A stretch of DNA of 47,011 nt from a virus. This document shows positions 15,952 through 24,496 of the stretch, one piece after another. Both the position numbers and the translations under genes were made by a program. The notes beneath the pieces are model-generated. The model searched no databases and was not told where the DNA came from. It was given only the letters and a program-made list of their open reading frames with translations. The stretch lies in IMG/VR virus record IMGVR_UViG_3300035126_001491, positions 1-47,011 of that record, one strand, 5' to 3'. Each line of letters starts with the position of its first letter. Positions within the stretch are counted from its first letter, which is position 1.

Positions 15952-16286
15952 AATTCATAAGCGAACAAAAACAAATAATTAACAATGACAGTCCTTCCGT
16001 TGAATACTACAATGAACAAGGCGTTGGTTGTGAATCGGAAGAAAGCGCTGCAGCAAAAAAGACTCTAGCTGGATCTACAACAAAACACTTTGTAAAGCAA
16101 TCAAAAAGACAAAGAAGACTATTCAATCCTATAATAGATGATATAGATCAGAAAAGCGTTCTCAGAACTGAAAATGAGTTTTTGTTTCAAGAGGTAAACA
16201 AGGAATGCTTTGAGGAATATCTAAAGTATCTAAAGAATAGAAATAGTTACTTTTTAATGCAGGCAAACACATTTTGGAAAAGATAA
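15948..16286 (+). CDS. Hypothetical protein
   Basis: A 112-residue, hydrophilic, probably partly disordered protein (SEQKQIINNDSPSVEYY, then KKTLAGSTTKHFVKQSKRQRRLF) with a helical end. No family is recognised. It is coupled to both neighbours by ATGA and TAATG overlaps, so it belongs to the operon leading to RecA. Confidence 0.45.
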   Translation: MKFISEQKQIINNDSPSVEYYNEQGVGCESEESAAAKKTLAGSTTKHFVKQSKRQRRLFNPIIDDIDQKSVLRTENEFLFQEVNKECFEEYLKYLKNRNSYFLMQANTFWKR

Positions 16287-16537
16287 TGAACAAAACAAAA
16301 ATATTGAAGTTAAAAAAAGACGTATTCAATGCCGTATCTAACAATTGCAGAGATTCAGATTCAGAGATTATTTGTGAAAAAATTTCAGCAATTTTAGATG
16401 AACACTTCAATCTAGTTGAGCAAAAGTCGTCAAAATCTAAGCCATATCTAGCATCAACTGGGTCTACTGAAAAGCAAACCTTTGCAATAAGAACCAAAGG
16501 CGAATCTCAGAGAGCTGATGGAGCGAGGGGATTATAA
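16286..16537 (+). CDS. Hypothetical small protein
   Basis: An 83-residue protein. The ATG at 16286 overlaps the upstream TAA and is preferred to the in-frame TTG at 16274, because GGAAAAG lies at good spacing. The N-terminal half is helical and charged. The C-terminal half is Ser/Thr/Arg-rich (STGSTEKQTFAIRTKGESQR). Function is unknown. Confidence 0.45.
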   Translation: MNKTKILKLKKDVFNAVSNNCRDSDSEIICEKISAILDEHFNLVEQKSSKSKPYLASTGSTEKQTFAIRTKGESQRADGARGL

Positions 16538-17016
16538 TGAGAACAGAACCACACCAATCACTAGAAGTTTTTTGGGGTATTAAGTTTAACGACGGTTCTC
16601 ATGCTCTTGAGGATGTAAAAACCCCTGGAGAAAAATCTGAATGGTTCTGCATTCAAGATTTAGTAAACAAAGAAAAATATCCAGTATTTCTTAAGTTGTT
16701 TAAAAGAACTAGTCAAGGTAATAAAGATTATAAGAGCGTTTGCGTTGGAAATGGAACAGCTAAAAGCTTCTTCTTTTCAAAAAGAGCGTCTTTAATTCTC
16801 GGAGAAGATTCATCAAAAGAACATTATGGCATAGGCTATCATGATAGTGAGTCACGCAAGGTTTTGATATCTTGGTATGACTCAAATTTGAATCTCGTTG
16901 AAAAAGAAGAAAGAGAAGCTTACATATGCCAGGACATATTGATCCCAAAGATTACGACAGCATCTTCGTACCAAAGCTCAAAGTACCAATATCCGCCCAC
17001 ATCACAGAAATTATAA
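16537..17016 (+). CDS. Hypothetical protein
   Basis: A 159-residue protein. The start overlaps the previous stop (TAATG) and follows a GAGGGG sequence. The first 130 residues look like a compact alpha/beta domain (SLEVFWGIKFNDGSH, WFCIQDLVNKEKYPVFLKLF, KSVCVGNGTAKSFFF). The last 30 overlap the next gene in another frame for 91 nt. No family is recognised. Confidence 0.45.
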   Translation: MRTEPHQSLEVFWGIKFNDGSHALEDVKTPGEKSEWFCIQDLVNKEKYPVFLKLFKRTSQGNKDYKSVCVGNGTAKSFFFSKRASLILGEDSSKEHYGIGYHDSESRKVLISWYDSNLNLVEKEEREAYICQDILIPKITTASSYQSSKYQYPPTSQKL

Positions 17017-17384
17017 TTGATAATAAAATTAAGTGGCGGGCAAAATCAGGGGCTGAAATAACAAGGCCCCTGGTTCCTTTTTGGAGAAAGTCTGTTTGCA
17101 AGGAAAATCCTGCGCTTAAACAATTGTCCGAAGAGTATGGCTTAGAAATTTCGTACGTCAAAAACCTTCTTAAGGTATTCAGTAGCAAAAACGTTTTATC
17201 ATACGTTAAAGGCAGGGGAATTGTAACATTTAGATTTTTGCCTTTAGACAAGCAAAAAACTGTTATATATAACCTATACCAATCAGAGCTTTCTAGCTCA
17301 AACGAAGAACAAGAAAAGAAGGTTGTCGATATCCCGAAGGACCTAACCTTTACTAGGAACACAAAGAAAGAATCAATAATATGA
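16926..17384 (+). CDS. Winged-helix DNA-binding-like protein upstream of recA
   Basis: A 152-residue protein. The region around residues 60-110 has a winged-helix layout: helix LKQLSEEYGL, recognition helix ISYVKNLLKVFSSKNVL, then a beta wing SYVKGRGIVTFRF. That suggests DNA binding, perhaps a transcription or replication accessory factor. It overlaps the gene before it by 91 nt, which is long even here, so the exact start is uncertain. The stop overlaps the recA ATG (ATGA), so the two are translated together. Confidence 0.5.
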   Translation: MPGHIDPKDYDSIFVPKLKVPISAHITEIIIDNKIKWRAKSGAEITRPLVPFWRKSVCKENPALKQLSEEYGLEISYVKNLLKVFSSKNVLSYVKGRGIVTFRFLPLDKQKTVIYNLYQSELSSSNEEQEKKVVDIPKDLTFTRNTKKESII

Positions 17385-18352
17385 GTAAATCAGATCTAAC
17401 CCTAGAAAACTTTTTAATACCAATAACGTCGCTTAAGGAAGAACAGGGAAGAACATTCAAGACAACACTATCTCTTGATATAGCCTTATCTGGCGGTATA
17501 CCAGAGGGTTCTAGCGTTTTGATGAGCGGCAAGCCAAAGGTTGGAAAGACGACTCTTGCTCTGCATTACGTTCAACAATGTCACAGAGAAGATCCAACTA
17601 AAAAGGCCTTCTTTTTTGATGTTGAGGGTCGTCTTAGAACAGAACTTCTAGACTGTTTTCCAGACTTGAACAGAGAAAATGTTGCAATAGTCAGATCAAA
17701 TGAAAACAAGATACTCAGCGCCGAAGACTTTCTTAATCTGCTGTACACTACGCTCAAAGACTACCCTAGATGCATTTGTATACTAGATTCGATAGCCGCA
17801 CTATGTCCTGAGGCTGAGCTTTCTTCAAATATAGGCGATGGCGTTAAAATGGCTGGAACTGCTAGTCTAATGTATAAAATGTTTAGACGAGTAAGCCAAA
17901 TATTACCTGTCACAAAAAGCACCTTCATAGCACTCACTCACATGATTGCTAATCCCAACCCTGGACCTGGCAAAAAGAGTTACGGGGTCGGTGGAAATGC
18001 GCCTCAATACGGAGCTTCTGTTTGGCTTGAGGGTGGTTGGAAACAAGATATAGAGGACACAAACAGTAAAACGATAGGCCAAAATGCGCATTTTTACATA
18101 GTCGCTTCGGCTCTTGGTTCGCCAGGCGCCGATGTGTCTATACCTATAATATACGGAAAGGGCGTCGATGAAACGATGGATCTTTTTAATCTAGCCTGTG
18201 AATTTGGTATAATATCAAAATCTGGAGCATGGTACACAGTCCCAGGAAACAAAGAAAAACTTCAAGGCCAAATGAATGTAATAGATCACTTGAGAAAAAA
18301 CGAACAGCTAAGCAAAGAAATTTATGATCAAATAAGAACAATGGCTATATAA
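17381..18352 (+). CDS. recA: RecA/UvsX-type recombinase
   Basis: A strand-exchange ATPase that forms filaments on single-stranded DNA. Evidence in 323 residues: Walker A GKPKVGKTT (50-58), Walker B CICILDSIAAL (131-141) and the start of the core SLDIALSGGIPEG. There is also the L1/L2-type region with GKKSYGVGGNAPQYGASVWLEGG (DNA-binding loop context in RecA). The C-terminus is short, without the acidic tail of cellular RecA. It sits among small nuclease and zinc-finger genes just ahead of helicase and primase, the usual place for a phage recombination-dependent replication protein. Confidence 0.88.
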   Translation: MSKSDLTLENFLIPITSLKEEQGRTFKTTLSLDIALSGGIPEGSSVLMSGKPKVGKTTLALHYVQQCHREDPTKKAFFFDVEGRLRTELLDCFPDLNRENVAIVRSNENKILSAEDFLNLLYTTLKDYPRCICILDSIAALCPEAELSSNIGDGVKMAGTASLMYKMFRRVSQILPVTKSTFIALTHMIANPNPGPGKKSYGVGGNAPQYGASVWLEGGWKQDIEDTNSKTIGQNAHFYIVASALGSPGADVSIPIIYGKGVDETMDLFNLACEFGIISKSGAWYTVPGNKEKLQGQMNVIDHLRKNEQLSKEIYDQIRTMAI

Positions 18353-18361
18353 GGAGTATAT

Positions 18362-18673
18362 ATGAATTTCAAGAAAATAAAAGATAATAATGAAATAATC
18401 GCGAGTCCACTTTCCGCTGAAAGCCTAAAAATGGTAAAGGTTTCTTTCACATTTCCAGTCTGGAAAGACTGGGCTGTTAGGGATATAATGGCAGAAATTA
18501 ATGATATGAGTCTAGAGGATATCCCACACGAAATAGAGGAATCCTCTGTAACAGTTGAAGATCTTGTGAAATATAGTAAAGAAGTCAAGGGATGGTACTT
18601 TTACCACAGAAATCACGATATAAGTCTAGAAGACATAATTTCTAACTCAAAGAAAAAGACAAAGAAGAAATGA
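18362..18673 (+). CDS. Hypothetical protein
   Basis: A 103-residue protein with a strong Shine-Dalgarno (AAGGAG) in the 9-nt gap after recA. It is mixed alpha/beta, with VKVSFTFPVWKDWAVRDIMAEIND in the middle and a lysine-rich end (SKKKTKKK). No motif is recognised. Its TGA overlaps the ATG of a nuclease-like gene, so a role near recombination is likely but unproven. Confidence 0.5.
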   Translation: MNFKKIKDNNEIIASPLSAESLKMVKVSFTFPVWKDWAVRDIMAEINDMSLEDIPHEIEESSVTVEDLVKYSKEVKGWYFYHRNHDISLEDIISNSKKKTKKK

Positions 18674-19065
18674 AAGTAAAATCTGTGAACGATCCGACCA
18701 AGATAATAACTTGGGATCTTCGAGAAAGTTCATGGCCAATGAAATCATCCTACACTTGCAGATCTAAAATCCAACATGAGATAGGCAAGATTATAAAGGG
18801 TAGATATCCATTAGACCCGGTTCTTGAAGATATAACAATACCAGACACTAGGCTTTCGTTAGATTTTTATATTCCGCACAGGAAGATAGCGGTTGAAGTT
18901 CAGGGCGAACAACACGACGAAATGAATCCGTTTTTTCATAAATCTAATGCTGAGTTTGAAGGTCAGAAGCAAAGAGACGAAACAAAAAAATTCTTCTGCG
19001 AGCTTAATAATATAAGACTAATTGAGATCAGGAATATTAAAGATGCAGCAAAATACTTCTTCTGA
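18670..19065 (+). CDS. DUF559/Vsr-like endonuclease-fold protein
   Basis: A 131-residue protein. The core RLSLDFYIPHRKIAVEVQGEQHDE has D65, E76 and Q78 followed by H82, the R/L-x-DF...IAVEVxGxQH signature of DUF559 and very-short-patch-repair-like endonucleases of the PD-(D/E)XK superfamily. The C-terminal NNIRLIEIRNI strand is also typical. Such proteins nick or cut DNA in repair or mobile-element roles. Here, between RecA and DnaB-like helicase, a replication or recombination role is inferred. It overlaps the next gene by 23 nt. Confidence 0.65.
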   Translation: MKVKSVNDPTKIITWDLRESSWPMKSSYTCRSKIQHEIGKIIKGRYPLDPVLEDITIPDTRLSLDFYIPHRKIAVEVQGEQHDEMNPFFHKSNAEFEGQKQRDETKKFFCELNNIRLIEIRNIKDAAKYFF

Positions 19066-19519
19066 AGACAAGTCAATAAAAAATAAGATTCTAGAAAAGA
19101 TAAACCAGATGCAAGGAACTGTCTCTTTAAATTTTACTGTTCCAGAAGAAATTGATACTATAATAAATCTATCTAGACAACAGCTTAAGAGCATAGGAGG
19201 CGAAGAGCTTTCTATAAACTGTATAAGACTAGCTCAATACGCGCTATTTATAAAGACTGAGATAAATAAAATGAAATCAGCTAGGGACTGGTGTGAGGCA
19301 AACATAGATAGTATAATCGGGAGAGAGATATCAAATACAAACGGATACGGCTTGGGCGAGAAAAGTCTTATAATTAAAAGAAATGATCCCGTGGCCAAGG
19401 AATTAGAATCTGCAAAAATACAATTTGCCTCCAAGGTTACGATGCTTGAAGACATAGACAGAAAGATTGAATTTTTAGCAAACTCAATGAAATCTCTAGC
19501 TATAGAAAAGAGAGTTTAA
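19043..19519 (+). CDS. Hypothetical helical protein
   Basis: A 158-residue protein. The ATG at 19043 (AGGA 9 nt upstream) is preferred to an in-frame TTG at 19022. Sequence is mostly helical and charged: IKNKILEKINQMQ, then IRLAQYALFIKTEINKMKSARDWCE, and a C-terminal coiled-coil-like LEDIDRKIEFLANSMKSLAIEK. No family is recognised. It lies between a nuclease-like gene and a zinc-finger gene in the replication operon and may be a replisome accessory protein. Confidence 0.5.
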   Translation: MQQNTSSEDKSIKNKILEKINQMQGTVSLNFTVPEEIDTIINLSRQQLKSIGGEELSINCIRLAQYALFIKTEINKMKSARDWCEANIDSIIGREISNTNGYGLGEKSLIIKRNDPVAKELESAKIQFASKVTMLEDIDRKIEFLANSMKSLAIEKRV

Positions 19520-19520
19520 A

Positions 19521-20021
19521 ATGAATGACAGAAAAGAACAATTACAAAAAGCAATAATGACGAATGATATGGAGCTTGTCAGGGATTTTTATGAATATAT
19601 ATTTGGGGATAAGCCGCCGAAGACTCTAGCATCTACAAATAAAAGCTCTGTGGCTGAAGACTATCGTAAAAAAATCCGAATGGCAATTCATATACTCTCA
19701 GATGAAGCTGAAGATTTAGAGTATATAGACACTCATGAGGTTGTCAAGGAAAAACCAAGGCCTGCAGCTACTAACAACTCTGATATGCAATTTATATCTA
19801 GCAAGGACTTTGAGCTTCCAGAAGATAATAATCCAGAGTACGAAAAACTAGCTAAATCAATCCCAAAAAGAAAAAAAGAAAAAAGACCAGATTATAAAGC
19901 AAATGTAGTTAAGTGTGCGTTATGTGGTTCTGATTTTGATTTTAATAAAGAATACCCAGTCGGTATGCTAGAATCGGGCGCGAATGCCAAGATCAAATGC
20001 AACAAGTGTCGTGCAGGATAA
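19521..20021 (+). CDS. Zinc-ribbon protein upstream of the helicase
   Basis: A 166-residue protein. The N-terminal 70 residues are helical, the middle is low-complexity and Lys/Pro-rich (KSIPKRKKEKRPDYK), and the end is a zinc ribbon: CALC, then about 27 residues, then CNKC. Such an arrangement is compatible with a DNA-binding loader or accessory protein for the adjacent DnaB-type helicase, but this is inference from position only. The 3' end overlaps the helicase reading frame. Confidence 0.5.
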   Translation: MNDRKEQLQKAIMTNDMELVRDFYEYIFGDKPPKTLASTNKSSVAEDYRKKIRMAIHILSDEAEDLEYIDTHEVVKEKPRPAATNNSDMQFISSKDFELPEDNNPEYEKLAKSIPKRKKEKRPDYKANVVKCALCGSDFDFNKEYPVGMLESGANAKIKCNKCRAG

Positions 20022-21447
20022 GTCTTTCGATATAGACTCTGAGGTATCAATTCTGGGATACGCTGTAAAATGCGGGTCTCAGAATTTTTATTCTGGCATA
20101 TCAGATATAGACTCTTCCTTTTTCAAGGATAAAGATCACGGTCTTATTTTTGAGTCTATCAAAAATTCATATGAGTCTCGCCATTCAGAAGAACCGTCAA
20201 TAGAGGCCGTGGCAAATTTTGCTAGAAATTCCGCATCATGGACAACCCATGATAAAGAAACTTTCCTAGAAAAATTGGAAGCCTGTTACTCAAAGAATGT
20301 TAGCGAGGCCGATGCCAATCTCGCGCTTAGGCGTGTCAAGTATTGGCATATAGTTAGAAAGCTAGGCAGTAAGCTAAAGGAGTCTTATTCAGATCTCTGC
20401 AAGACTAGCGGCGACGAAGACATAGTCGAAATAGTAACCAAGGTAGAAGAGACCATATTTAGTTTCATTCCAGAGATAAAGAAGGAAAACGATTATGTAA
20501 ATATATGTGACTTTGCTCTTGGGCATATAGAGTATATTAAAAATAATCCAGTAAGCTATGCTGGTATGCCGACAGGATTCCCTAGGTACGACCAGTGCAT
20601 AGGTGGTGGATATAGGAGAGGAACGGTTAATGTAGTTGGCGCTAGACCAAAGGTCGGTAAAAGCACCTTTTGCCTTAACGTTGCAAAGAATGTTGCCTCA
20701 AACGGCGTTCCTGTTCTTTACCTAGATACAGAGATGAAGAAAGAAACACAGACTGTAAAATGGGTTTCTCTTTGTTCTGGAATACCACAATCTGAGATCG
20801 AAACCGGCGCTTTCGCCTCTAGCGAGAGATCTTCATTTATAATTAAGGAAACTATAGAGAACCTTAAATCAACTCCTTTTTATCACACGTCTGTAGCAGG
20901 ACTTAAGCCGCAAGAGATATTCTCGGTTTGCAGAAGATGGCTAGCTAGCATTGTTGGTAAAAACAAAGATGGATCGACTAAAGACTGCCTAATTATTTTG
21001 GATTATCTAAAAACAATGGATCTAGGAGATTTGGGCGATTTTCAGGAGTACCAATACTTAGGAGATTTTATAACAAAGCTTCACAACTTTGCCGTGAAAA
21101 GCGATGTTCCAGTTCTAGCAACAGTTCAGTTAAATAGAGATGGAATAAATAAAGAAGACACTAGTGTTGTTTCTGGAAGCGATAGAATTCTTTGGCTTTG
21201 CTCAAGTTTAGCTTATTTAAAGAAGAAGACCGACGAAGATATAGCCGCTGGTGACAGCAAGGCTAACGGCGACAGAAAAATGGTTGTTGTTGAAACTAGA
21301 TACGGAAAAGGCATGGATTCTTCCTCAGAGTACATAAATGTAGTTTCAAACATGGACAAGTCACAATTCACGGAAGGAAAGTTTAACTTTGAGGTTATTG
21401 GTGAAGGTCTAGAAAATGATGACGACGACGAAGATCTCCAGTTCTGA
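19984..21447 (+). CDS. dnaB: DnaB-type replicative DNA helicase
   Basis: It unwinds duplex DNA ahead of the polymerase as a RecA-fold hexamer. A 487-residue protein with an N-terminal helical domain (about 15-120) beginning SEVSILGYAVKCG. The motor domain has GMPTGFPRYDQCIGGGYRRGT, Walker A GARPKVGKST (219-228), VPVLYLDTEMKKE (motif 1a) and CLIILDYLKTMDL (Walker B). PVLATVQLNRDG follows as the sensor strand. The ATG at 19984 overlaps the upstream gene by 38 nt. An in-frame GTG at 20011 could be the true start. The primase gene overlaps its end by 32 nt. Confidence 0.9.
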   Translation: MPRSNATSVVQDKSFDIDSEVSILGYAVKCGSQNFYSGISDIDSSFFKDKDHGLIFESIKNSYESRHSEEPSIEAVANFARNSASWTTHDKETFLEKLEACYSKNVSEADANLALRRVKYWHIVRKLGSKLKESYSDLCKTSGDEDIVEIVTKVEETIFSFIPEIKKENDYVNICDFALGHIEYIKNNPVSYAGMPTGFPRYDQCIGGGYRRGTVNVVGARPKVGKSTFCLNVAKNVASNGVPVLYLDTEMKKETQTVKWVSLCSGIPQSEIETGAFASSERSSFIIKETIENLKSTPFYHTSVAGLKPQEIFSVCRRWLASIVGKNKDGSTKDCLIILDYLKTMDLGDLGDFQEYQYLGDFITKLHNFAVKSDVPVLATVQLNRDGINKEDTSVVSGSDRILWLCSSLAYLKKKTDEDIAAGDSKANGDRKMVVVETRYGKGMDSSSEYINVVSNMDKSQFTEGKFNFEVIGEGLENDDDDEDLQF

Positions 21448-22492
21448 ACTTAAAAAATTAGCAGATTCATACGATCTTCCAATCCTAGAGGCTCTAGGTT
21501 TTGATTCTATAACACCAAAGGGAATTCAGCAAAAATGCATAATACACGGCGGTGATAATCCAGCCGCATTTTCTTTTGATAGAAGAAGAATGTGCTGGTC
21601 GTGCTTCACTCACGGCTGTCACAAAAAATACGGAAACGACATAATAGGCTTGATAAGAGCCGTAAAGAACTTTGGCTACAATGATTGCGTTGATTGGATT
21701 CTTCAGATTGTCAACAATCCAGAAATAAACGCTGGATATACACCTGAAGAAAAAGTCTTCACTTCAAATCCGCCAAATAAAATACTAGACGAATCAATAT
21801 TAGAAAATCTAGAGGCTGACTTTTCAAGCATATCTGATAGAAGTTTCTCGGAAAAGACTTTGTTTCATTTTCAGTCTGGGGTTCCCAAAAACAAAGTTAA
21901 AATGCAGCACAATAGATTGATGATACCTATAAGAAATGAGGGCGGGCAGCTGGTTGGTTTTACTGGCAGAAGCGTTTATGAAAAAAGTGATAGAACTGGC
22001 GGATATCATCCAGAATGGGCAAATGCTGAGGGTAATTTCACTGCAATTTTTTCAAAATGGAGACACTACCCAAAAGGTCTTAACAAGAGCGGGGAGCTTT
22101 ATAATTTTCACGAAGCAAAAAGATGGGCCGAAAGACTAGGATTTCTTATAGTAGTCGAAGGTCCATTTGACGCTTGGAGACTTTGGGAGTTTGGTGTTAA
22201 AAATTGCGTAGCTTCTTTTGGTTGCTCATTGTCAAAGGATCAGTTTGATAAAATAAAGAAACATAATTTTAAATGCATAGCCCTAGCTTTTGACTCTGAC
22301 CTTGCTGGTAAATCTGGCTTTGAAAAAGCTGATTCTATTTTTAAAGATAGAATTTCAGTAGAAAAATTAATACTTCCTGACAACAAGGATCCTGGAGATC
22401 TTAAGACAGAAGACTATAATATGTTCATAAAACCTCAACTATCAGTATTGAGAAGGCGCTATGAATACAAAGATAATAATCATAACGGGTAA
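21416..22492 (+). CDS. dnaG: DnaG-type DNA primase
   Basis: It makes RNA primers for DNA synthesis. A 358-residue compact version of DnaG. The zinc-binding domain has C41-x2-H44 and C60-x2-C63. The Toprim domain has the catalytic E248 in LIVVEGPFDAWRL and the acidic pair D293/D295 in ALAFDSDLAGKSG. The intermediate region includes RLMIPIRNEGGQLVGFTGR, another primase-helicase motif. A long DnaB-binding C-terminal domain is absent, giving a shorter protein than cellular DnaG (about 600 residues). It overlaps the helicase and the dNMP kinase genes. Confidence 0.88.
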   Translation: MMTTTKISSSELKKLADSYDLPILEALGFDSITPKGIQQKCIIHGGDNPAAFSFDRRRMCWSCFTHGCHKKYGNDIIGLIRAVKNFGYNDCVDWILQIVNNPEINAGYTPEEKVFTSNPPNKILDESILENLEADFSSISDRSFSEKTLFHFQSGVPKNKVKMQHNRLMIPIRNEGGQLVGFTGRSVYEKSDRTGGYHPEWANAEGNFTAIFSKWRHYPKGLNKSGELYNFHEAKRWAERLGFLIVVEGPFDAWRLWEFGVKNCVASFGCSLSKDQFDKIKKHNFKCIALAFDSDLAGKSGFEKADSIFKDRISVEKLILPDNKDPGDLKTEDYNMFIKPQLSVLRRRYEYKDNNHNG

Positions 22493-23114
22493 AGCACAAA
22501 GCGGAAAAGATACCTCCGCGAATTTAATTAAAAAAAATCTGTGTTCTTTTGGTAAAACTTGCGATATATACGCATTTGCTGGAGAATTAAAAAACATATG
22601 CGAGAACATATTTGGGCTTGCTAATCAGCAGTGTTGGGGTTCTGATTTTGATAAGAACACCAAAACAAATTTTAAGTGGCGAGATCTACCCTTACCAAAA
22701 GACAGATTGGCTATTATAATGAATAAACCAAGTGCGCCAAAGCTAGACGATAGCTTAACTGCTCGTGAGGTTATGCAAATATGGGGTACAGATATTTTTA
22801 GAAAATTTGACAACGATTGCTGGGTTCGCTCTACAATAAAGAGAATCAAAAAAGAGAGTCTTGATTTTGCAATTATTGCAGACGCTAGATTTCCAAACGA
22901 AATAGATTATTGTTTAAAATATAAGCCTACAGTAATAAGATTGACTAGAAACGTCACATCAAACAATCATGAGAGCGAAGTAGCTTTAGATAATTACAAT
23001 TTCGACACCATAAAAAGCTACACCATAGACAACCAACATATGTCCATAGAAGAACAGAATGAAAAACTAAAAAATATAATGAAAGAGATAATTAATGATA
23101 GTTGCGATGAATGA
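22461..23114 (+). CDS. Deoxynucleoside monophosphate kinase (T5-type)
   Basis: It phosphorylates dNMPs to dNDPs, recycling nucleotides for phage DNA. A 217-residue P-loop kinase with Walker A GKAQSGKDT (10-18), the lid/substrate region LTAREVMQIWGTDIFRKFDNDCWVRS, and ADARFPNEI (140-148). That combination is typical of phage dNMP kinases. It overlaps the primase gene by 32 nt and the next gene by about 20. With ThyX, ribonucleotide reductase and dUTPase it makes the phage largely self-sufficient in dNTP supply. Confidence 0.8.
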   Translation: MNTKIIIITGKAQSGKDTSANLIKKNLCSFGKTCDIYAFAGELKNICENIFGLANQQCWGSDFDKNTKTNFKWRDLPLPKDRLAIIMNKPSAPKLDDSLTAREVMQIWGTDIFRKFDNDCWVRSTIKRIKKESLDFAIIADARFPNEIDYCLKYKPTVIRLTRNVTSNNHESEVALDNYNFDTIKSYTIDNQHMSIEEQNEKLKNIMKEIINDSCDE

Positions 23115-23535
23115 ATCTTCAATACTGTCTGACATATACGACAGCGATAATCCAGCAAGGATTAAGATATACAACTCCATAAGAAAATTTCTTGCTTCAT
23201 TCCCAAAAGGAACCATTCATTGTATTGGAAAATATAAAAACGGAATATCAATGGATTTTTGCGAGGTCTGTTCTGAAATAGGCATCTTAAGAGAAGTAGT
23301 CGTTCCTTACGAAGATAATGATCATAGTTGGCCAGATCCCATAAAGAACAAGTTTAAAAAAATAATAAAAAGCTCTAATTCTGTTTTTTTGGTTTCTACT
23401 GGCGGATTTAATCCAAAAAAAATAAAAGATATGAACAATTATGTTTATAAAAAATCAGATTATATAATAAACATAGTTTCATCCGAAAAAAACTTAGAAA
23501 TCAAAGTGGTTAAAAATGGAAATAAAATTTCTTAG
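23095..23535 (+). CDS. Possible SLOG-fold nucleotide-binding protein
   Basis: A 146-residue protein. The strand order (IHCIGKYKNGISMDFCEVCSEI, LREVVVPYEDNDHSWPDP, SNSVFLVSTGGF, NNYVYKKSDYIINIVSS) recalls SLOG-superfamily proteins related to DprA, YpsA and LOG. These bind nucleotides or nucleotide-derived signals with a Gly-rich loop after the first strand. The canonical GG-A loop is degraded, so this is tentative. An in-frame ATG at 23107 is an alternative start. The next gene overlaps its end by 20 nt. Confidence 0.45.
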   Translation: MIVAMNESSILSDIYDSDNPARIKIYNSIRKFLASFPKGTIHCIGKYKNGISMDFCEVCSEIGILREVVVPYEDNDHSWPDPIKNKFKKIIKSSNSVFLVSTGGFNPKKIKDMNNYVYKKSDYIINIVSSEKNLEIKVVKNGNKIS

Positions 23536-24496
23536 AGCTTCTTCAATAAACTCTTATAGAGGTTGCGAGTTTGCTTTTTTTATGGAGCAAATCTTAGAGA
23601 TACCAACAAAGAGCGGAAAAAAGGCACTGTTAGGCACTATTACTCATCATGTGCTAGAACTAATGGCAAAAGCAAAAAAGCTAGGTCACAATGGTGGCTT
23701 GCTTTTTGATCATGAAAAGCTTCTTGATATATGTTGGAATAGATATACAAAAGAAAATCCAGAAATGGATTTAAAAAAGGGCGACAAAAAATTTTGTCTT
23801 TCATCAATTCAAAAAGTTATAAATACTTTTTATGATCCAAAAAATCTCAACGTTCTGCATACAGAAAAACAGTTTAGGATACCATTAACAGATCCTGTTT
23901 TTAAATATGAATATTATGATATAGTAAAAGGTGTTGTTGAAAAAGGAAATTATGAGATAAGGGGGACGATAGATTTGATAACCCAGGTTGACAACGAAAC
24001 TATTGAGGTTGTTGACTGGAAGACTGGATCTAGAAAATGTTGGAACACAGGCGAGAACAAGGAGTTTGAGTATCTTCAATCAAAAGACATACAGCTAAGA
24101 ATGTATGACCTAGCCTGCTATTTAATGTTTCCGCAATACAAGAACAGGCTTCTAACCATTCATTTTATCAATGATGGTGGACCTTTTACTGTTGCTTTTT
24201 CCGACGAAGACAGAAAAGAGACCCTGTCCATAATAGAAAAAACATTTAAAAATATTAAATGGAACCAGCTTCCAACTAGACTAAAAGAAAGCAACGCTAG
24301 CGATAGGTGGAAATGTAAAAGTGTTTGCCACTTTGGCAAAACAAAAACAGCAGCCGGCTGCAGCATTTGCGACACAATACATTCTTACGTTGTTGGAAAC
24401 GGTATAGACCAGACGATACTAGAGATAGATAAGCTAAAGAAATCTAAGCAAGAACTAAAAAACAAAACTAGCGATAGGAGAAACGTTTTTGAATAA
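23516..24496 (+). CDS. RecB/Cas4-like PD-(D/E)XK exonuclease with Fe-S cysteines
   Basis: A 326-residue nuclease. H45 in GTITHHVLE, D153 in RGTIDLI and D167-x-K169 in EVVDWKTG form the RecB-type active site. C17 near the start and three or four C-terminal cysteines (C267, C271, C282, C285) match the layout of a 4Fe-4S cluster, as in Cas4, AddB and Dna2-type nucleases. There is no CRISPR array or other Cas gene here, so a DNA end-processing role in recombination or replication is more likely than spacer acquisition. It lies directly upstream of the polymerase N-terminal half. Confidence 0.82.
   Translation: MEIKFLRASSINSYRGCEFAFFMEQILEIPTKSGKKALLGTITHHVLELMAKAKKLGHNGGLLFDHEKLLDICWNRYTKENPEMDLKKGDKKFCLSSIQKVINTFYDPKNLNVLHTEKQFRIPLTDPVFKYEYYDIVKGVVEKGNYEIRGTIDLITQVDNETIEVVDWKTGSRKCWNTGENKEFEYLQSKDIQLRMYDLACYLMFPQYKNRLLTIHFINDGGPFTVAFSDEDRKETLSIIEKTFKNIKWNQLPTRLKESNASDRWKCKSVCHFGKTKTAAGCSICDTIHSYVVGNGIDQTILEIDKLKKSKQELKNKTSDRRNVFE

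Noticed and set aside
23516-24496. CRISPR-Cas system suggested by a Cas4-like gene
   Set aside because: No repeat-spacer array and no Cas1, Cas2 or effector gene is visible. Cas4/RecB-like nucleases are common stand-alone phage genes.
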